A DNA stretch of 64,000 nucleotides from Chryseobacterium aquaeductus (GTDB taxonomy: Bacteria; Bacteroidota; Bacteroidia; Flavobacteriales; Weeksellaceae), in the NCBI RefSeq assembly GCF_905175375.1, contig NZ_CAJIMS010000001.1:2108001-2172000 (forward strand). The letters are read 5' to 3'. Below the pieces are notes generated by a model. That model was not told the DNA's origin, did not search any database, and saw only the letters and a list, made by a program, of their open reading frames with translations. The position numbers and the translations under genes were made by a program. This document shows positions 36,136 through 46,243 of this stretch, one piece after another (within the stretch, counting starts at the first letter, position 1; each line of letters begins with the position of its first letter).

Positions 36136-37485
36136 CTAAAATAATCTCTCGTGAAAATCTTCAACCTTGCTCACTTCCTCAATTTTGATTCCGAATTTTC
36201 TCTTTGGAATTTTATTTAAATTGGAAACAAAAATCTTTTCATAACCTAATTTTTCTGCCTCAGTAATTCTTTGTTCGACCTGTGCCACCGGACGAATTTC
36301 ACCGCTCAAACCAATTTCTCCTGCAAAACAGAAATGCTCAGAAATCGCAATATCTTCGTTGGATGAAAGAATAGAGGCAACTACTGCCAAATCTAAAGCA
36401 GGATCATCAGTTTTTATTCCTCCTGTAATATTTAAGAAAACGTCTTTTGCACCTAACTGAAAACCGGCTCTTTTTTCTAAAACTGCCAAAAGCATATTCA
36501 ATCTTTTAGAATCGAAGCCTGTACAACTTCTCTGTGGAGTTCCATAAACTGCAGTGCTCACCAGCGCCTGAATTTCCAGAAGCATTGGTCTGTTTCCTTC
36601 CAAAGTTACCGCAACGGAATTTCCTGAAAGTTCCTCAAATTTTTTAGTGATTAAAATTTCCGAGGGATTTTTTATTTCCTTTAAACCTTGCGAAACCATT
36701 TCGTAAATTCCAATTTCTGCTGTAGATCCAAAACGATTTTTATTGGCTCTTAATAATCTGAAAAGATGATTTCTGTCGCCATCAAAATTGAGAACGACGT
36801 CAACCATGTGTTCCAGTACTTTTGGTCCGGCAATTTGTCCATCTTTTGTAATGTGACCGACCAAAAAAACAGGAACGTTATTTTCCTTTGCATATTTAAT
36901 GATTTCATTAGAACATTCACGAATTTGAGAAACGGTTCCTGGCGAACTTTCAATTAATTGAGACTGCAAAGTTTGAATAGAATCGATGATCACAAAATCG
37001 GGCTCCAGTTTTTTAGCTTCATGAAGAATTTTTTCTAACGAAGTTTCTGTATACAGAAAACAGTTTGGGTTTTTTATATCTGCCAAACGGTCGGCTCTCA
37101 TTTTGATCTGAGAAGCACTTTCCTCCCCGGAAACATAAAAGACTTTCTTTTTCATCTTTAAAGCAAGCTGAAGGAGCAATGTAGATTTTCCGATTCCTGG
37201 CTCACCACCGATCAAAGTGACTGAACCTAAGACAATGCCGCCTCCCAGAACACGATTGAGTTCATCGGAAGGAGTTTTTATTCTTGGTTCTTCAATCGCT
37301 TCAACTTCAATGATGTTGATGACGCTCTGCTTTGTTTTTGAAAATGGAGGAGTTTTTGAGGTTGTTTTTTCTACAATTTCTTCCACCAAAGTGTTCCATT
37401 CAAGACAATTTTTACATTGCCCCGTCCATTGCGGATATTGCGAACCGCAGTTTTGACAGAAATATGCTGTTTTGAGTTTTGCCAT
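36136..37485 (-). CDS. radA: DNA repair protein RadA
   Basis: A 449-residue RecA-related ATPase that promotes branch migration in recombination. The N-terminal zinc finger CQNCGSQYPQWTGQCKNC, Walker A GGEPGIGKSTLLLQ, the RadA motif KNRFGST and a C-terminal Lon-like domain (FLNITGGIKTDDPALDLAVVAS) are all present. Length is standard. Upstream on the other strand is a frameshifted small membrane gene. Confidence 0.97.
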   Translation of the reverse strand: MAKLKTAYFCQNCGSQYPQWTGQCKNCLEWNTLVEEIVEKTTSKTPPFSKTKQSVINIIEVEAIEEPRIKTPSDELNRVLGGGIVLGSVTLIGGEPGIGKSTLLLQLALKMKKKVFYVSGEESASQIKMRADRLADIKNPNCFLYTETSLEKILHEAKKLEPDFVIIDSIQTLQSQLIESSPGTVSQIRECSNEIIKYAKENNVPVFLVGHITKDGQIAGPKVLEHMVDVVLNFDGDRNHLFRLLRANKNRFGSTAEIGIYEMVSQGLKEIKNPSEILITKKFEELSGNSVAVTLEGNRPMLLEIQALVSTAVYGTPQRSCTGFDSKRLNMLLAVLEKRAGFQLGAKDVFLNITGGIKTDDPALDLAVVASILSSNEDIAISEHFCFAGEIGLSGEIRPVAQVEQRITEAEKLGYEKIFVSNLNKIPKRKFGIKIEEVSKVEDFHERLF

Positions 37486-37542
37486 GCTGCGAATTTGAAG
37501 ATTTTTTTTGAATTTTCTTCCATTTTTGATTAATTTTCATTT

Positions 37543-37832
37543 GTGAAAAATATTTTTTTAAGTTTCTTGATTTTCGTTGTAATGTCGCTCTTGCATGCTC
37601 AATTTACAGAATGGGTTGTAAAACTTTTAAGTTTGCCTGGTGGAAGTTTTGGAATGTATTCTATATGGATTCTTATTGTGTGTGTTCAATAATTACAGGA
37701 ATAGGTTTGATAACAGTAATTCTTTTTAGAAAAAGTTATGGTTCGATAGTGAAGATTGCAATCTTGTTTGAAGTAATCTATTTATTTTTCTTAATAATTA
37801 CTGGAAATAATCCGTTTTTATATTTTTTTTGA
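37543..37832 (+). pseudogene. Small membrane protein gene with a GT-repeat frameshift
   Basis: From GTG 37543 the frame reads MKNIFLSFLIFVVMSLLHAQFTEW and on to FGMYSIWILIVCVQ, ending at 37690-37692. Directly at that point the next frame continues with SIITGIGLITVILF, IAILFEVIYLFFLIITG and stops at 37832. The switch is at GTGTGTGT (37678-37685); removing one GT unit would fuse both halves into one protein of about 95 residues with three or four membrane segments. No family is recognised. It may be a pseudogene, a phase-variable gene, or a sequencing error. Confidence 0.6.
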
Positions 37833-37947
37833 TGTATGTAATTCATCATCTCCATTCCAAGTTTTTTCTACAAAAATTATTAATCTTATCATAGATCAAT
37901 AATTATTTTGATTTTCTGATGTACATTTGCTTCATAAATTTTTAAAA

Positions 37948-38514
37948 ATGAAAAAATTACTTTTAAGTTTCGTGTTGGCATTAGCTGGTATTTTCACATT
38001 TGCTCAAAATACTTGGAGTGTAGATCCTATGCACTCATCAGTTAATTTCAGTATCAAACACATGGGTATCAGTTTTGTGCAAGGTAGATTCGATAAGTTT
38101 GATGGTACAGTTACTGCACCTGGAGCTAATTTAGATGATGCAAAATTCAACTTCAATGTTTATACAGAATCTGTAAATACATCAGTAGATCCACGAGATA
38201 AGCATTTGAGAAGTGCAGATTTCTTCGATATAGAAAAATTTCCAGCAATGAAGTTTGAAGGTGCTACAATTTCTCAGGGAAAAGGTAATGCTTACACGCT
38301 TAAAGGCAATTTGACTATTAAAGATGTTACTAAAGAGATATTAATTCCGGTAACTTTCGGAGGTGTTACAAAAAATCAGCAGGGAAAACAAGTTGCAGGT
38401 TTTCAGACTAAATTTACCATCAATCGTTTAGATTACAACATTAAATATGATCCTACAGGAGCCGGTGTTGCAAAAGATGTTGAGGTTGTTTTGTTTTTTG
38501 AATTGGTGAAATAA
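37948..38514 (+). CDS. YceI family protein
   Basis: A 188-residue secreted protein: signal ALAGIFTFAQ, then TWSVDPMHSSVNFSIKHMGISFVQGRFDKFDGTV, and later HLRSADFFDIEKFPAMKFEG, matching YceI closely. It is more canonical than the YceI protein at 3056-3601 (which lacks the RSADFF motif). Role: binding of isoprenoid lipids or quinone in the periplasm. The -7 element TACATTTG lies at 37922-37929, and a terminator follows, so it is a single-gene unit. Confidence 0.93.
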   Translation: MKKLLLSFVLALAGIFTFAQNTWSVDPMHSSVNFSIKHMGISFVQGRFDKFDGTVTAPGANLDDAKFNFNVYTESVNTSVDPRDKHLRSADFFDIEKFPAMKFEGATISQGKGNAYTLKGNLTIKDVTKEILIPVTFGGVTKNQQGKQVAGFQTKFTINRLDYNIKYDPTGAGVAKDVEVVLFFELVK

Positions 38515-38545
38515 TATTTTCATAATATATAATTTGGTTTAGGTG

Positions 38546-38580
38546 GGTTTCTCAAAGTGATTTTTGAGAAACCTTTTTTT
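38546..38580 (+). terminator. Intrinsic terminator after yceI
   Basis: An 11-bp stem GGTTTCTCAAA / TTTGAGAAACC with a six-base loop is followed by a T run. Confidence 0.9.
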
Positions 38581-38671
38581 TTCTGATTAATTTAGCCCGT
38601 AAAAAATTGATTACTTCAGCATTAATTATAAGTATTTTTAGTACAATTTGAAATTTAAAATCACAACAAAA

Positions 38672-38702
38672 TTGCTTTGCTTTTCTTTTTCCCCTAACTT
38701 TG
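38672..38702 (+). promoter_or_regulatory. pyrG promoter (TTG-N20-TAACTTTG)
   Basis: TTG at 38672-38674 and TAACTTTG at 38695-38702 are separated by 20 bases, matching the Bacteroidota -33/-7 consensus. The ATG follows 15 bases after the -7 element. Confidence 0.75.
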
Positions 38703-38717
38703 CACAAACCTAATCTA

Positions 38718-40328
38718 ATGAGTAAAAAGAATACAAAGTATATCTTTGTGACAGGAGGTGTTACATCATCTTTGGGAAAAGGAATCGTTTCTGCTTCTTT
38801 AGGACTATTGTTAAAATCACGCGGCTTTAATGTAACGATCCAAAAATTAGATCCTTACATCAATATCGATCCTGGAACGCTGAATCCTTACGAACACGGA
38901 GAATGCTATGTAACCGAAGATGGAGCTGAGACGGATCTGGATTTAGGACATTACGAGCGCTATCTCGATTCGCCAACTTCCCAAAACAACAACGTTACTA
39001 CAGGAAAAATCTACCAAACTGTAATTGAAAAAGAAAGAAAAGGAGACTTCCTAGGAAAAACTGTTCAGGTAATTCCTCATATCACTAACGAAATTAAAAG
39101 AAGAATAAAAATTCTTTCTAAACAGAACTACGACATCATTATTACAGAAATCGGAGGAACTGTAGGAGACATTGAATCTTTACCTTATATAGAAACTGTT
39201 CGTCAATTGAAGTGGGAATTGGGCGAGAAAAATTCTATGGTGATACACCTTACTTTGCTGCCATATCTGGCTTCAAGTGGAGAATTAAAAACAAAACCTT
39301 CGCAGCATTCTGTACGTCAATTGATGGAAAGCGGAATCATGGCTGACGTTTTGGTTTGCAGAACAGAGCATAAGATTCCAAAAGAGCAGAGAGCAAAATT
39401 GGCTCAGTTTTGTAACGTTTCTTTAGATAATGTAATAGAATGTAAAGATTTGGAAACCATTTATGAAGTTCCAATTTACCTTCAAAAACAAAACTTTGAT
39501 GATGTAGTTCTAAAAGGATTGGATCTGAAAAGTGATAAAGAAGCTGATCTTAAAGACTGGAAAACTTTCCTTAAAAAATTCCAGAATCCAAAAAGAACAG
39601 TAGAAATTGCATTGGTAGGAAAATATATTTCGCTTCAGGATTCTTATATTTCAATTGCCGAAGCTTTCAAACACGCCGGAGCAGATATTGAAACAGAAGT
39701 AAAAATCAGATGGGTTTACAGTGGTGATTTAACCAAAGAAAACATAAAAGAAAGCTTAGACGGAGTTTGCGGAATATTGATTGCTCCAGGTTTTGGCGAC
39801 AGAGGTATTGAAGGAAAAATCCTTACCGCTCAATATGCAAGAGAAAATAAAGTTCCGATGTTGGGAATTTGTTTGGGAATGCAGATCATGACCATAGAAT
39901 TTGCCCGAAATGTTTTGGGTTATTCTAAATCTAATTCGATGGAATTTGATACATCTACAGAGCATCCGGTAATTTCTTTAATGGAAGAACAGAAAAATGT
40001 AGTAGATAAAGGCGGTACAATGCGTCTTGGAGCTTGGAAATGTGCTGTGAAAAACGGTTCAAAATTAAATGAAATCTACGGAACCAAACATATTTCTGAA
40101 AGACACCGTCACCGTTATGAGTTCAACAGTGAATACATTCAGGAGTTTGAGAAAAATGGTTTCTTAGCTACAGGTACAAATCCCGAAACAGGTTTGGTAG
40201 AAGCTTTAGAAATGCCGGATCACCCTTTCTATGTAGGTGTACAATATCATCCCGAATACAAAAGTACGGTAGCAACACCACATCCTTTGTTCAGAGCTTT
40301 TATTAAGGCTTGTGAAACGTCTAAGTGA
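38718..40328 (+). CDS. pyrG: CTP synthase
   Basis: A 536-residue enzyme that aminates UTP to CTP with ATP and glutamine. The synthase domain starts YIFVTGGVTSSLGKGIVSAS; the GATase class I domain has the nucleophile in LGICLGMQ and the His/Glu pair in VQYHPEYKS. The start at 38718 (MSKKNTKY) is chosen because the promoter lies directly before it; the frame also has an ATG-free extension to 38700. It is a single gene ahead of yidC. Confidence 0.97.
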   Translation: MSKKNTKYIFVTGGVTSSLGKGIVSASLGLLLKSRGFNVTIQKLDPYINIDPGTLNPYEHGECYVTEDGAETDLDLGHYERYLDSPTSQNNNVTTGKIYQTVIEKERKGDFLGKTVQVIPHITNEIKRRIKILSKQNYDIIITEIGGTVGDIESLPYIETVRQLKWELGEKNSMVIHLTLLPYLASSGELKTKPSQHSVRQLMESGIMADVLVCRTEHKIPKEQRAKLAQFCNVSLDNVIECKDLETIYEVPIYLQKQNFDDVVLKGLDLKSDKEADLKDWKTFLKKFQNPKRTVEIALVGKYISLQDSYISIAEAFKHAGADIETEVKIRWVYSGDLTKENIKESLDGVCGILIAPGFGDRGIEGKILTAQYARENKVPMLGICLGMQIMTIEFARNVLGYSKSNSMEFDTSTEHPVISLMEEQKNVVDKGGTMRLGAWKCAVKNGSKLNEIYGTKHISERHRHRYEFNSEYIQEFEKNGFLATGTNPETGLVEALEMPDHPFYVGVQYHPEYKSTVATPHPLFRAFIKACETSK

Positions 40329-40441
40329 AATTTATCTGAAAAGGTAGATCATTGAGTGACGTTCCATTCGACCAAATAAAAAAATATAAGGTTACGAATG
40401 AAAAGGAAGTAAAGTAATTACTTAGTAAGTACGTCATATTT

Positions 40442-40473
40442 AAACTCAGGTTGATTTTTGTCAATCTGAGTTT
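40442..40473 (+). terminator. Hairpin between pyrG and yidC
   Basis: An imperfect stem AAACTCAG and TTGA pairing with TCAA and CTGAGTTT, with a T-rich loop. It lacks a clear T tail, so it may be a terminator of pyrG or a processing site. Confidence 0.5.
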
Positions 40474-40519
40474 ATTATATAGTAATACATTATAGCATAG
40501 AGTTTTGATAAAAAAACAG

Positions 40520-40527
40520 TATTTTTG
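40520..40527 (+). promoter_or_regulatory. -7 element (TATTTTTG) before yidC
   Basis: An exact TAnnTTTG match 62 bases before the yidC start. A TTG lies only 12 bases upstream, so the -33 element is not clear. Confidence 0.45.
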
Positions 40528-40589
40528 TCGACTCAAAAAGTATGGCATTGCTGTGCTTATTAAATTTTAAAAATTTTAATTAAAATAAA

Positions 40590-42389
40590 ATGCAACAGAA
40601 CAACGGACTCGATAAAAGTCAGATTATTAGTTTTGCGGTTTTATGTTTGGTCCTTTTCGGATTCATGTTTTATTTCCAAAGAAATGATGAAGAAGCTGAA
40701 AAACTGAAAGCCGATCAACAGAAAACGGAACAGGCAAAAAATCCCGTAAAACCAACTCCGGCAGCCAATATCAATCCTAATGTAACTCCGAATGCAATTC
40801 AGGTTTCAAATTTGGAAAACAAGCAATTAAAACTTGAGTTTTCAAGTTTGGGAGGTCAGGTTTCAAAAGTCGAGCTTCTGGAATATAAAGCGTATGACCA
40901 AAAAACCGATAAAGCAGATCTTCCGCTTAATCTGATTACTAAAAACAACTCAAGTTACGGTTTTCAGTTCAAAGATAAAACGGGGAAAACAATCAATACC
41001 AAAGATCTGGTTTTTTCACCTACTGTTGCAGGAAATGCTGTGACGATGACTGCCAATTATAACGGTGCAGTTATTCAGTTTGTGTATACCTTATTAGATA
41101 AGTACAGAGTAGATTTTAAGGTGAGAACCAAAGGTTTGGCCAATGTAACTTCTGATAATAAAGCAGATTTTATTTGGGATTACAGTGTGAGAAACCTTGA
41201 AAAGGGTAGAGCACAAGAGCAAACTCATTCTGAATTTTCTTATGCTTTTGATAATTATAAAGAGTACGAATATGATGGCAGAACTACGATGGACGAACCA
41301 GATGAAACGCTCAACTGGATCGGTGTAAAACAGCAGTTCTTCTCATCAGTAATTGAAGCGAAAAACGGATTTACTCAAAGCAAAGGAAACCAGGAATCTA
41401 TTGAAGAAGGTGAATATTTAAAGAAATTAAATTTCGAAGGCTTTGTGGAGATGCAAGGTAATGAACTGAATCAGGATTTTACTTGGTACTTCATGCCTTT
41501 AGATTTAAAATTATTAAAAACTTACGATAAGAATTTTGACGAAATTTTACCACTAGGTTGGGCATTTATTGGTGGTATGAACAGATATTTCTTCATGCCA
41601 ATGTACAATCTTATTGCCTCATGGGGAATATCCGCAGGTTGGGTGATCTTCTTGATGACGATTATCGTAAAATTGATCTTGTCACCCATCATGTACAAGC
41701 AACATAAATTGAGTGCGATGATGAAAGTTATTCGTCCGGAAATTGACGAAGCTACTGCAAAATTCAAGGATGCTGATCCGATGAAAAAGCAGCAGGCTAC
41801 CATGGAAATCTATCGAAAAGCAGGAGTAAATCAAATGGCAGGATGTCTTCCTGCGCTGGTGCAGATTCCTATTTTCTATGCATTGTTCAGATTTTTCCCC
41901 AACTTTATCGACTTGAGAGGACAAGGGTTCTGGTTTGCAAAAGATCTTACGGCTTATGATGATTTGATTAAATTGCCATTCAGTATACCATTTTTAGGAG
42001 AACATTTGAGTGTATTTGCGATTGCATGTACCATCGTGATCCTTATTTATACAGTAATGACTTCGGGTAATATGCAGCAACCACAACAAGAGGGAATGCC
42101 AAATATGAAAGTATTGATGTATATCTTCCCAATCACATTCTTATTCTTCCTGAATACATCTGCATCGGGTTTATCTTGGTATTATTTTGTATCGAATGCG
42201 ATCAATATTTTGATTATCTTAGTCATCAAGTACTTGATATTGGATGAAAAGAAAATTCATGCACAGATTCAGGCGAACAAAGAAAAGCCAAAAACGGAAG
42301 GCAAGTTTCAGAAACGAATGAGAGAGATGATGGAGAAGGCTCAGGAACAGCAGAAAACGCAGGAAACGACGAGAGGTAAAAAGAAGTAA
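40590..42389 (+). CDS. yidC: Membrane protein insertase YidC
   Basis: A 599-residue inner-membrane insertase. After the N-terminal segment (IISFAVLCLVLFGFMFYFQ) comes the large periplasmic domain (about 40-340) and the five-helix core with ISAGWVIFLMTIIVKLILSPIMYKQ and NQMAGCLPALVQIPIFYALF, ending in a basic tail rich in Lys/Gln/Arg. It inserts membrane proteins alone or with SecYEG. Length is typical of Bacteroidota YidC. The usual jag/oxaA partner is not adjacent. A terminator follows. Confidence 0.97.
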   Translation: MQQNNGLDKSQIISFAVLCLVLFGFMFYFQRNDEEAEKLKADQQKTEQAKNPVKPTPAANINPNVTPNAIQVSNLENKQLKLEFSSLGGQVSKVELLEYKAYDQKTDKADLPLNLITKNNSSYGFQFKDKTGKTINTKDLVFSPTVAGNAVTMTANYNGAVIQFVYTLLDKYRVDFKVRTKGLANVTSDNKADFIWDYSVRNLEKGRAQEQTHSEFSYAFDNYKEYEYDGRTTMDEPDETLNWIGVKQQFFSSVIEAKNGFTQSKGNQESIEEGEYLKKLNFEGFVEMQGNELNQDFTWYFMPLDLKLLKTYDKNFDEILPLGWAFIGGMNRYFFMPMYNLIASWGISAGWVIFLMTIIVKLILSPIMYKQHKLSAMMKVIRPEIDEATAKFKDADPMKKQQATMEIYRKAGVNQMAGCLPALVQIPIFYALFRFFPNFIDLRGQGFWFAKDLTAYDDLIKLPFSIPFLGEHLSVFAIACTIVILIYTVMTSGNMQQPQQEGMPNMKVLMYIFPITFLFFLNTSASGLSWYYFVSNAINILIILVIKYLILDEKKIHAQIQANKEKPKTEGKFQKRMREMMEKAQEQQKTQETTRGKKK

Positions 42390-42402
42390 CATACTATAAC
42401 AG

Positions 42403-42433
42403 AAAAGAGGAGCAAATATTGCTCCTCTTTTTT
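42403..42433 (+). terminator. Intrinsic terminator of yidC
   Basis: A 13-bp stem AAAAGAGGAGCAA / TTGCTCCTCTTTT with a three-base loop, followed by T residues. Confidence 0.88.
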
Positions 42434-42497
42434 ATTTAGAATTGTTTTAAATTTTAAATGTTAAAATGAAATATATAATAATTTATACACTGTTTTA

Positions 42498-43082
42498 CTA
42501 ATCATACTTTAGTCGGAAAGAATGACGGTGATATTTCGTTATACCATGCTTTATAAGTGCTTCCTGATGCTTTTTTGTAGCATAACCAAAGTTGGTGTTC
42601 CATCCATATTCAGGATGTTCTTCATGCAACTCAATCATCAATTTATCTCTGTAGTTTTTTGCTAAAATAGAAGCTGCGGCAATTGATAATATTTTTGAAT
42701 CACCTTTGATGATGCATTGATGCGGAATATAATTATAAGGATGAAATTTGTTTCCATCTACCAAAATAAGTTCCGGTCTTATTGTAAGTTGATCCAAAGC
42801 TTGATGCATTGCATGAATACTGGCATTCAGGATATTATGTTGATCAATAAAAGCTGGTGGAAGTTCGGCAATTGCATAACTTTTAACGTTATCTTTAATA
42901 TAAGAATCGAGTTCCATTCTTGTTTTAAAAGTTAATTTTTTTGAATCATTTACTAAATTCTGATTAAAATTTTCATCTAAAATTACTGCCGCCGCAACTA
43001 CCGGTCCGCACAAGCATCCTCTACCTACCTCATCGCAACCAGCTTCTATATAAAAATTTGACCATTTTTTTAGTAATTCCAT
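42498..43082 (-). CDS. rnhB: Ribonuclease HII
   Basis: About 194 residues from ATG 43082. AGCDEVGRGCLCGPVVAAAVIL with the first two acidic ligands, ILVDGNKF, and SILAKNYRDKLM match RnhB, which removes RNA from RNA-DNA hybrids and misincorporated ribonucleotides. An ATG at 43094 would add four residues; a TAATTTTG element on the minus strand lies a little further upstream and suits either. The gene is convergent with yidC and divergent from susC. Confidence 0.95.
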   Translation of the reverse strand: MELLKKWSNFYIEAGCDEVGRGCLCGPVVAAAVILDENFNQNLVNDSKKLTFKTRMELDSYIKDNVKSYAIAELPPAFIDQHNILNASIHAMHQALDQLTIRPELILVDGNKFHPYNYIPHQCIIKGDSKILSIAAASILAKNYRDKLMIELHEEHPEYGWNTNFGYATKKHQEALIKHGITKYHRHSFRLKYD

Positions 43083-43218
43083 AAAAATTAACATTTTTAA
43101 ATTAACAAAATTAGTAAAAATTTAAGGTATTATGATGTGAATAATAATTTTTTCTCTTTTTAACAGTTTCTTAAGAAAAAGTTTCACAACTTTGTTTATA
43201 CAAAATTAATACATATAT

Positions 43219-46200
43219 ATGAAGAAATTAACAGCAGGTGTGCTAGTTTTAGTATTATCTTCTTCTTTTGTCGTTGTAAACGCTCAAAATATTAAGAAAG
43301 ATACAGTTAGGACACAAGAAATTGAAGGTGTCGTTGTTACTGCGTTAGGGATTAAAAGAGAGAAAAAATCTCTTGGATATTCTTCACAACAACTAAATGC
43401 CAGTCAAGTAAATTCATCTCCTACAAACAATTTTTTAAATAACTTGTCAGGAAAAGTTGCGGGATTAGATGTTAAAATGAATTCCAATTTTGGAGGATCT
43501 ACCAACATCGTTATGAGAGGAATTAAATCTATAACAGGTAATAATCAAGCATTGATTGTTGTAGATGGTGTTCCTATTAGTAATGCCAATTTAAATACAA
43601 GCGATGCTAAAAATGGTCGTGATGGATATGATTTTGGTAATGCTGCTTCAGATATTGATCCTAATAATATCGAATCAGTAAACGTTCTTAAAGGCGCAGC
43701 TGCAACTGTACTATATGGCAGTTTAGCTGCTAATGGAGCGATTATGATTACCACAAAAAAAGGTAAGAAGAATTCGGGATTAGGTGTATCATATAGTTCA
43801 ACAGTATCTGTAGGAACTTTTGACAAATCTACATTCGCAAAATATCAAAAAGATTATGGACAAGGCTATGCTGGAGAAGATAGCTCATATATTGGAGATA
43901 TTAATGGTGATGGTATTGATGATGGATTGATTGCGTCAGCAGGAGATGATGCTTCTTATGGAAATGCTTTTAATCCTAATGTTTTGGTGTATAATTGGGA
44001 TGCTTTCATTGATGGACATCCAAATTATCAAAAAGCAACGCCTTGGGTAGCTGCAAAAAATGATCCAACCAAATTCTTTAAAAAATCATATTCTCTTATC
44101 AATAGTATAGCTGTAAATGGCGGTACAGATAAATCTGCATATAATTTCGGTTATACCAATAATTACGAAACAGGTATTCTTCCTAATAGTTCTCTAAATA
44201 AAAATACGATTACTGGAAATTATTCTTATGATCTTTCTGATAAACTGAAAGCGAATGCTTTCATGACCTTTACCAATCAAAGTACTATTGGAAGAAATAG
44301 TGTTGGTTACGGTGATAATATCATTGGGGGTTTCAGACAATGGTGGGCTACCAATGTTGACGTTTTGGATTTAAGAGAGCAGTATTTCAGAACAAAAAAG
44401 AATGTTACTTGGAATATGAAGGATCCTACAAATGGTGATTTAGCACCAAACTTCTGGGATAATCCTTATTGGAGTAGATATGAAAATTACGAATCTGATA
44501 CAAGAAGAAGATTTTTGACGGGTGCATCTATTAGCTATGATATTACGAAAGATCTAAATTTACTAGCTAGAGTTGGTATTGATTATACAAATGATAGACA
44601 GGAAATGAGAAAAGCGGTTGGTAGTCATGCAGAAGAGTTTGGTATTTCCCAAACCAACCAGTCTTCAGGATATGAGCTTTTTACAAGAAGTTTTATGCAG
44701 CAGAACTATGATTTTATTGCCAGTTATGATGTAAATATTAATGATAAAATTAATGGTAAATTAATAGGAGGATATAATTTTATAAAGCAAGATATAGAAG
44801 CATTTAATGGATCTACAACGGGTGGACTATTAAAACCAAATTTTTATTCACTGCAAAACTCCAAAACATTCATTGCACCTATTGAAACAAATATAGCTTA
44901 CAAAAAATCAGGAGTTTACGGTCAGGCATCGTTTGATTATGATAAAACATTGTTTTTAGAGGGGTCTTATAGACATGACGAATCTACAGCTTTACCAAGT
45001 GAAAATGGGGGGTATAATTATTGGTCATTAGGAAGCAGTTTCATTTTTTCTGAATTTATAAAGAAGTCTTGGCTAAATTTGGGTAAATTAAGATTGAATT
45101 ATGCTGAGGTTGGTAATGATCCTGCTCCAGGAAGACTAGGATGGTTAAATAATAATGGTGGATTAGGAAATGGAGCCTTATTTGACCTTTCAAACACTTA
45201 TTTGGATTTCTCAAAACTGAGACCAGAAGTTACTAAATCTTGGGAAGCAGGATTAGAATTACAAATGTTTAAGAATAGATTAGGTTTAGACGTTAGTTTG
45301 TATAAGACGAATAGCGTTGACCAAATATTTGCAGTACCGACTACCGGAGCTTCGGGGTATTTATTTAAAATGATTAATGCTGGTGAATTAGAAAATAAAG
45401 GGATTGAAATAGGCTTAAATGGTACTCCTATTAAAACAAATGATTTTAGATGGAATATCAATGTCAACTGGTCAACTAATAAAAATAAACTTCTTTATCT
45501 TGATGAAGGAAGATCAAATTTAGTATTAGCTAATTTTCAGCATACTTCTTTGAATGCAACGGTTGGTGAGGCTTACGGAACAATTAGAGGTACCGATTAT
45601 GTATACGATTCCAATGGTAACAAAGTTGTTGGAGATGATGGTTACTACTTACAAAAAAACAATCAAGTATTAGGTAATATCCAGGCAGATTGGTTAGGAG
45701 GTGTTTCAAATACTTTTACTTATAAGAATTTTTCAGTAGGGTTTTTAATAGATGTACGAAAAGGGGGGGATGTCTTTTCATTAGATCAAATTTACGGGCA
45801 AGAAACAGGATTGTATCCTAATACGGTAGGTTTAAATGATTTAGGAAACCCAATCCGTAATACATTAGATCAAGGAGGTGGTACAATCTTACCAGGCGTT
45901 AAAGAAGACGGAACACCCAATGACATAAGAATAGATGGTAGCTATTCTACGGGAATTTTTGGTTCTGTTAATCCTGAAAAAGCTTTTGTTTATGATGCAT
46001 CATATGTAAAATTAAGAGAAGCATCTATCACTTATACTTTGCCGTCTAAAGTTTTTGAAGGTACAGTGATAAGATCAGCATCATTCAGTCTACTAGGCAA
46101 TAATCTTTGGATTATACATAAAAACCTACCAATGGCTGATCCAGAAGCAGGATCTTCAGGAGGGAATGTACAGGGTTATCAATCAGGAGTAATGCCTACT

Positions 46201-46239
46201 GTAAGAACTATTTCGTTTAATGTAAAAGTTAATTTTTAA
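43219..46239 (+). CDS. SusC/RagA-family TonB-linked outer-membrane transporter
   Basis: A 1006-residue protein with signal peptide (LSSSFVVVNAQ), TonB box region TVRTQEIEGVVVTALG, a plug domain with FLNNLSGKVAGLDVKMN and QALIVVDGVPISNANL, and a long barrel ending SFNVKVNF with terminal Phe. The N-terminal carboxypeptidase-regulatory-like domain seen in many SusC proteins is absent. It works with the SusD lipoprotein just downstream (4-base gap) to import an oligosaccharide or peptide. No sugar enzymes lie nearby, so the substrate is unknown. Confidence 0.95.
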   Translation: MKKLTAGVLVLVLSSSFVVVNAQNIKKDTVRTQEIEGVVVTALGIKREKKSLGYSSQQLNASQVNSSPTNNFLNNLSGKVAGLDVKMNSNFGGSTNIVMRGIKSITGNNQALIVVDGVPISNANLNTSDAKNGRDGYDFGNAASDIDPNNIESVNVLKGAAATVLYGSLAANGAIMITTKKGKKNSGLGVSYSSTVSVGTFDKSTFAKYQKDYGQGYAGEDSSYIGDINGDGIDDGLIASAGDDASYGNAFNPNVLVYNWDAFIDGHPNYQKATPWVAAKNDPTKFFKKSYSLINSIAVNGGTDKSAYNFGYTNNYETGILPNSSLNKNTITGNYSYDLSDKLKANAFMTFTNQSTIGRNSVGYGDNIIGGFRQWWATNVDVLDLREQYFRTKKNVTWNMKDPTNGDLAPNFWDNPYWSRYENYESDTRRRFLTGASISYDITKDLNLLARVGIDYTNDRQEMRKAVGSHAEEFGISQTNQSSGYELFTRSFMQQNYDFIASYDVNINDKINGKLIGGYNFIKQDIEAFNGSTTGGLLKPNFYSLQNSKTFIAPIETNIAYKKSGVYGQASFDYDKTLFLEGSYRHDESTALPSENGGYNYWSLGSSFIFSEFIKKSWLNLGKLRLNYAEVGNDPAPGRLGWLNNNGGLGNGALFDLSNTYLDFSKLRPEVTKSWEAGLELQMFKNRLGLDVSLYKTNSVDQIFAVPTTGASGYLFKMINAGELENKGIEIGLNGTPIKTNDFRWNINVNWSTNKNKLLYLDEGRSNLVLANFQHTSLNATVGEAYGTIRGTDYVYDSNGNKVVGDDGYYLQKNNQVLGNIQADWLGGVSNTFTYKNFSVGFLIDVRKGGDVFSLDQIYGQETGLYPNTVGLNDLGNPIRNTLDQGGGTILPGVKEDGTPNDIRIDGSYSTGIFGSVNPEKAFVYDASYVKLREASITYTLPSKVFEGTVIRSASFSLLGNNLWIIHKNLPMADPEAGSSGGNVQGYQSGVMPTVRTISFNVKVNF

Positions 46240-46243
46240 AATT

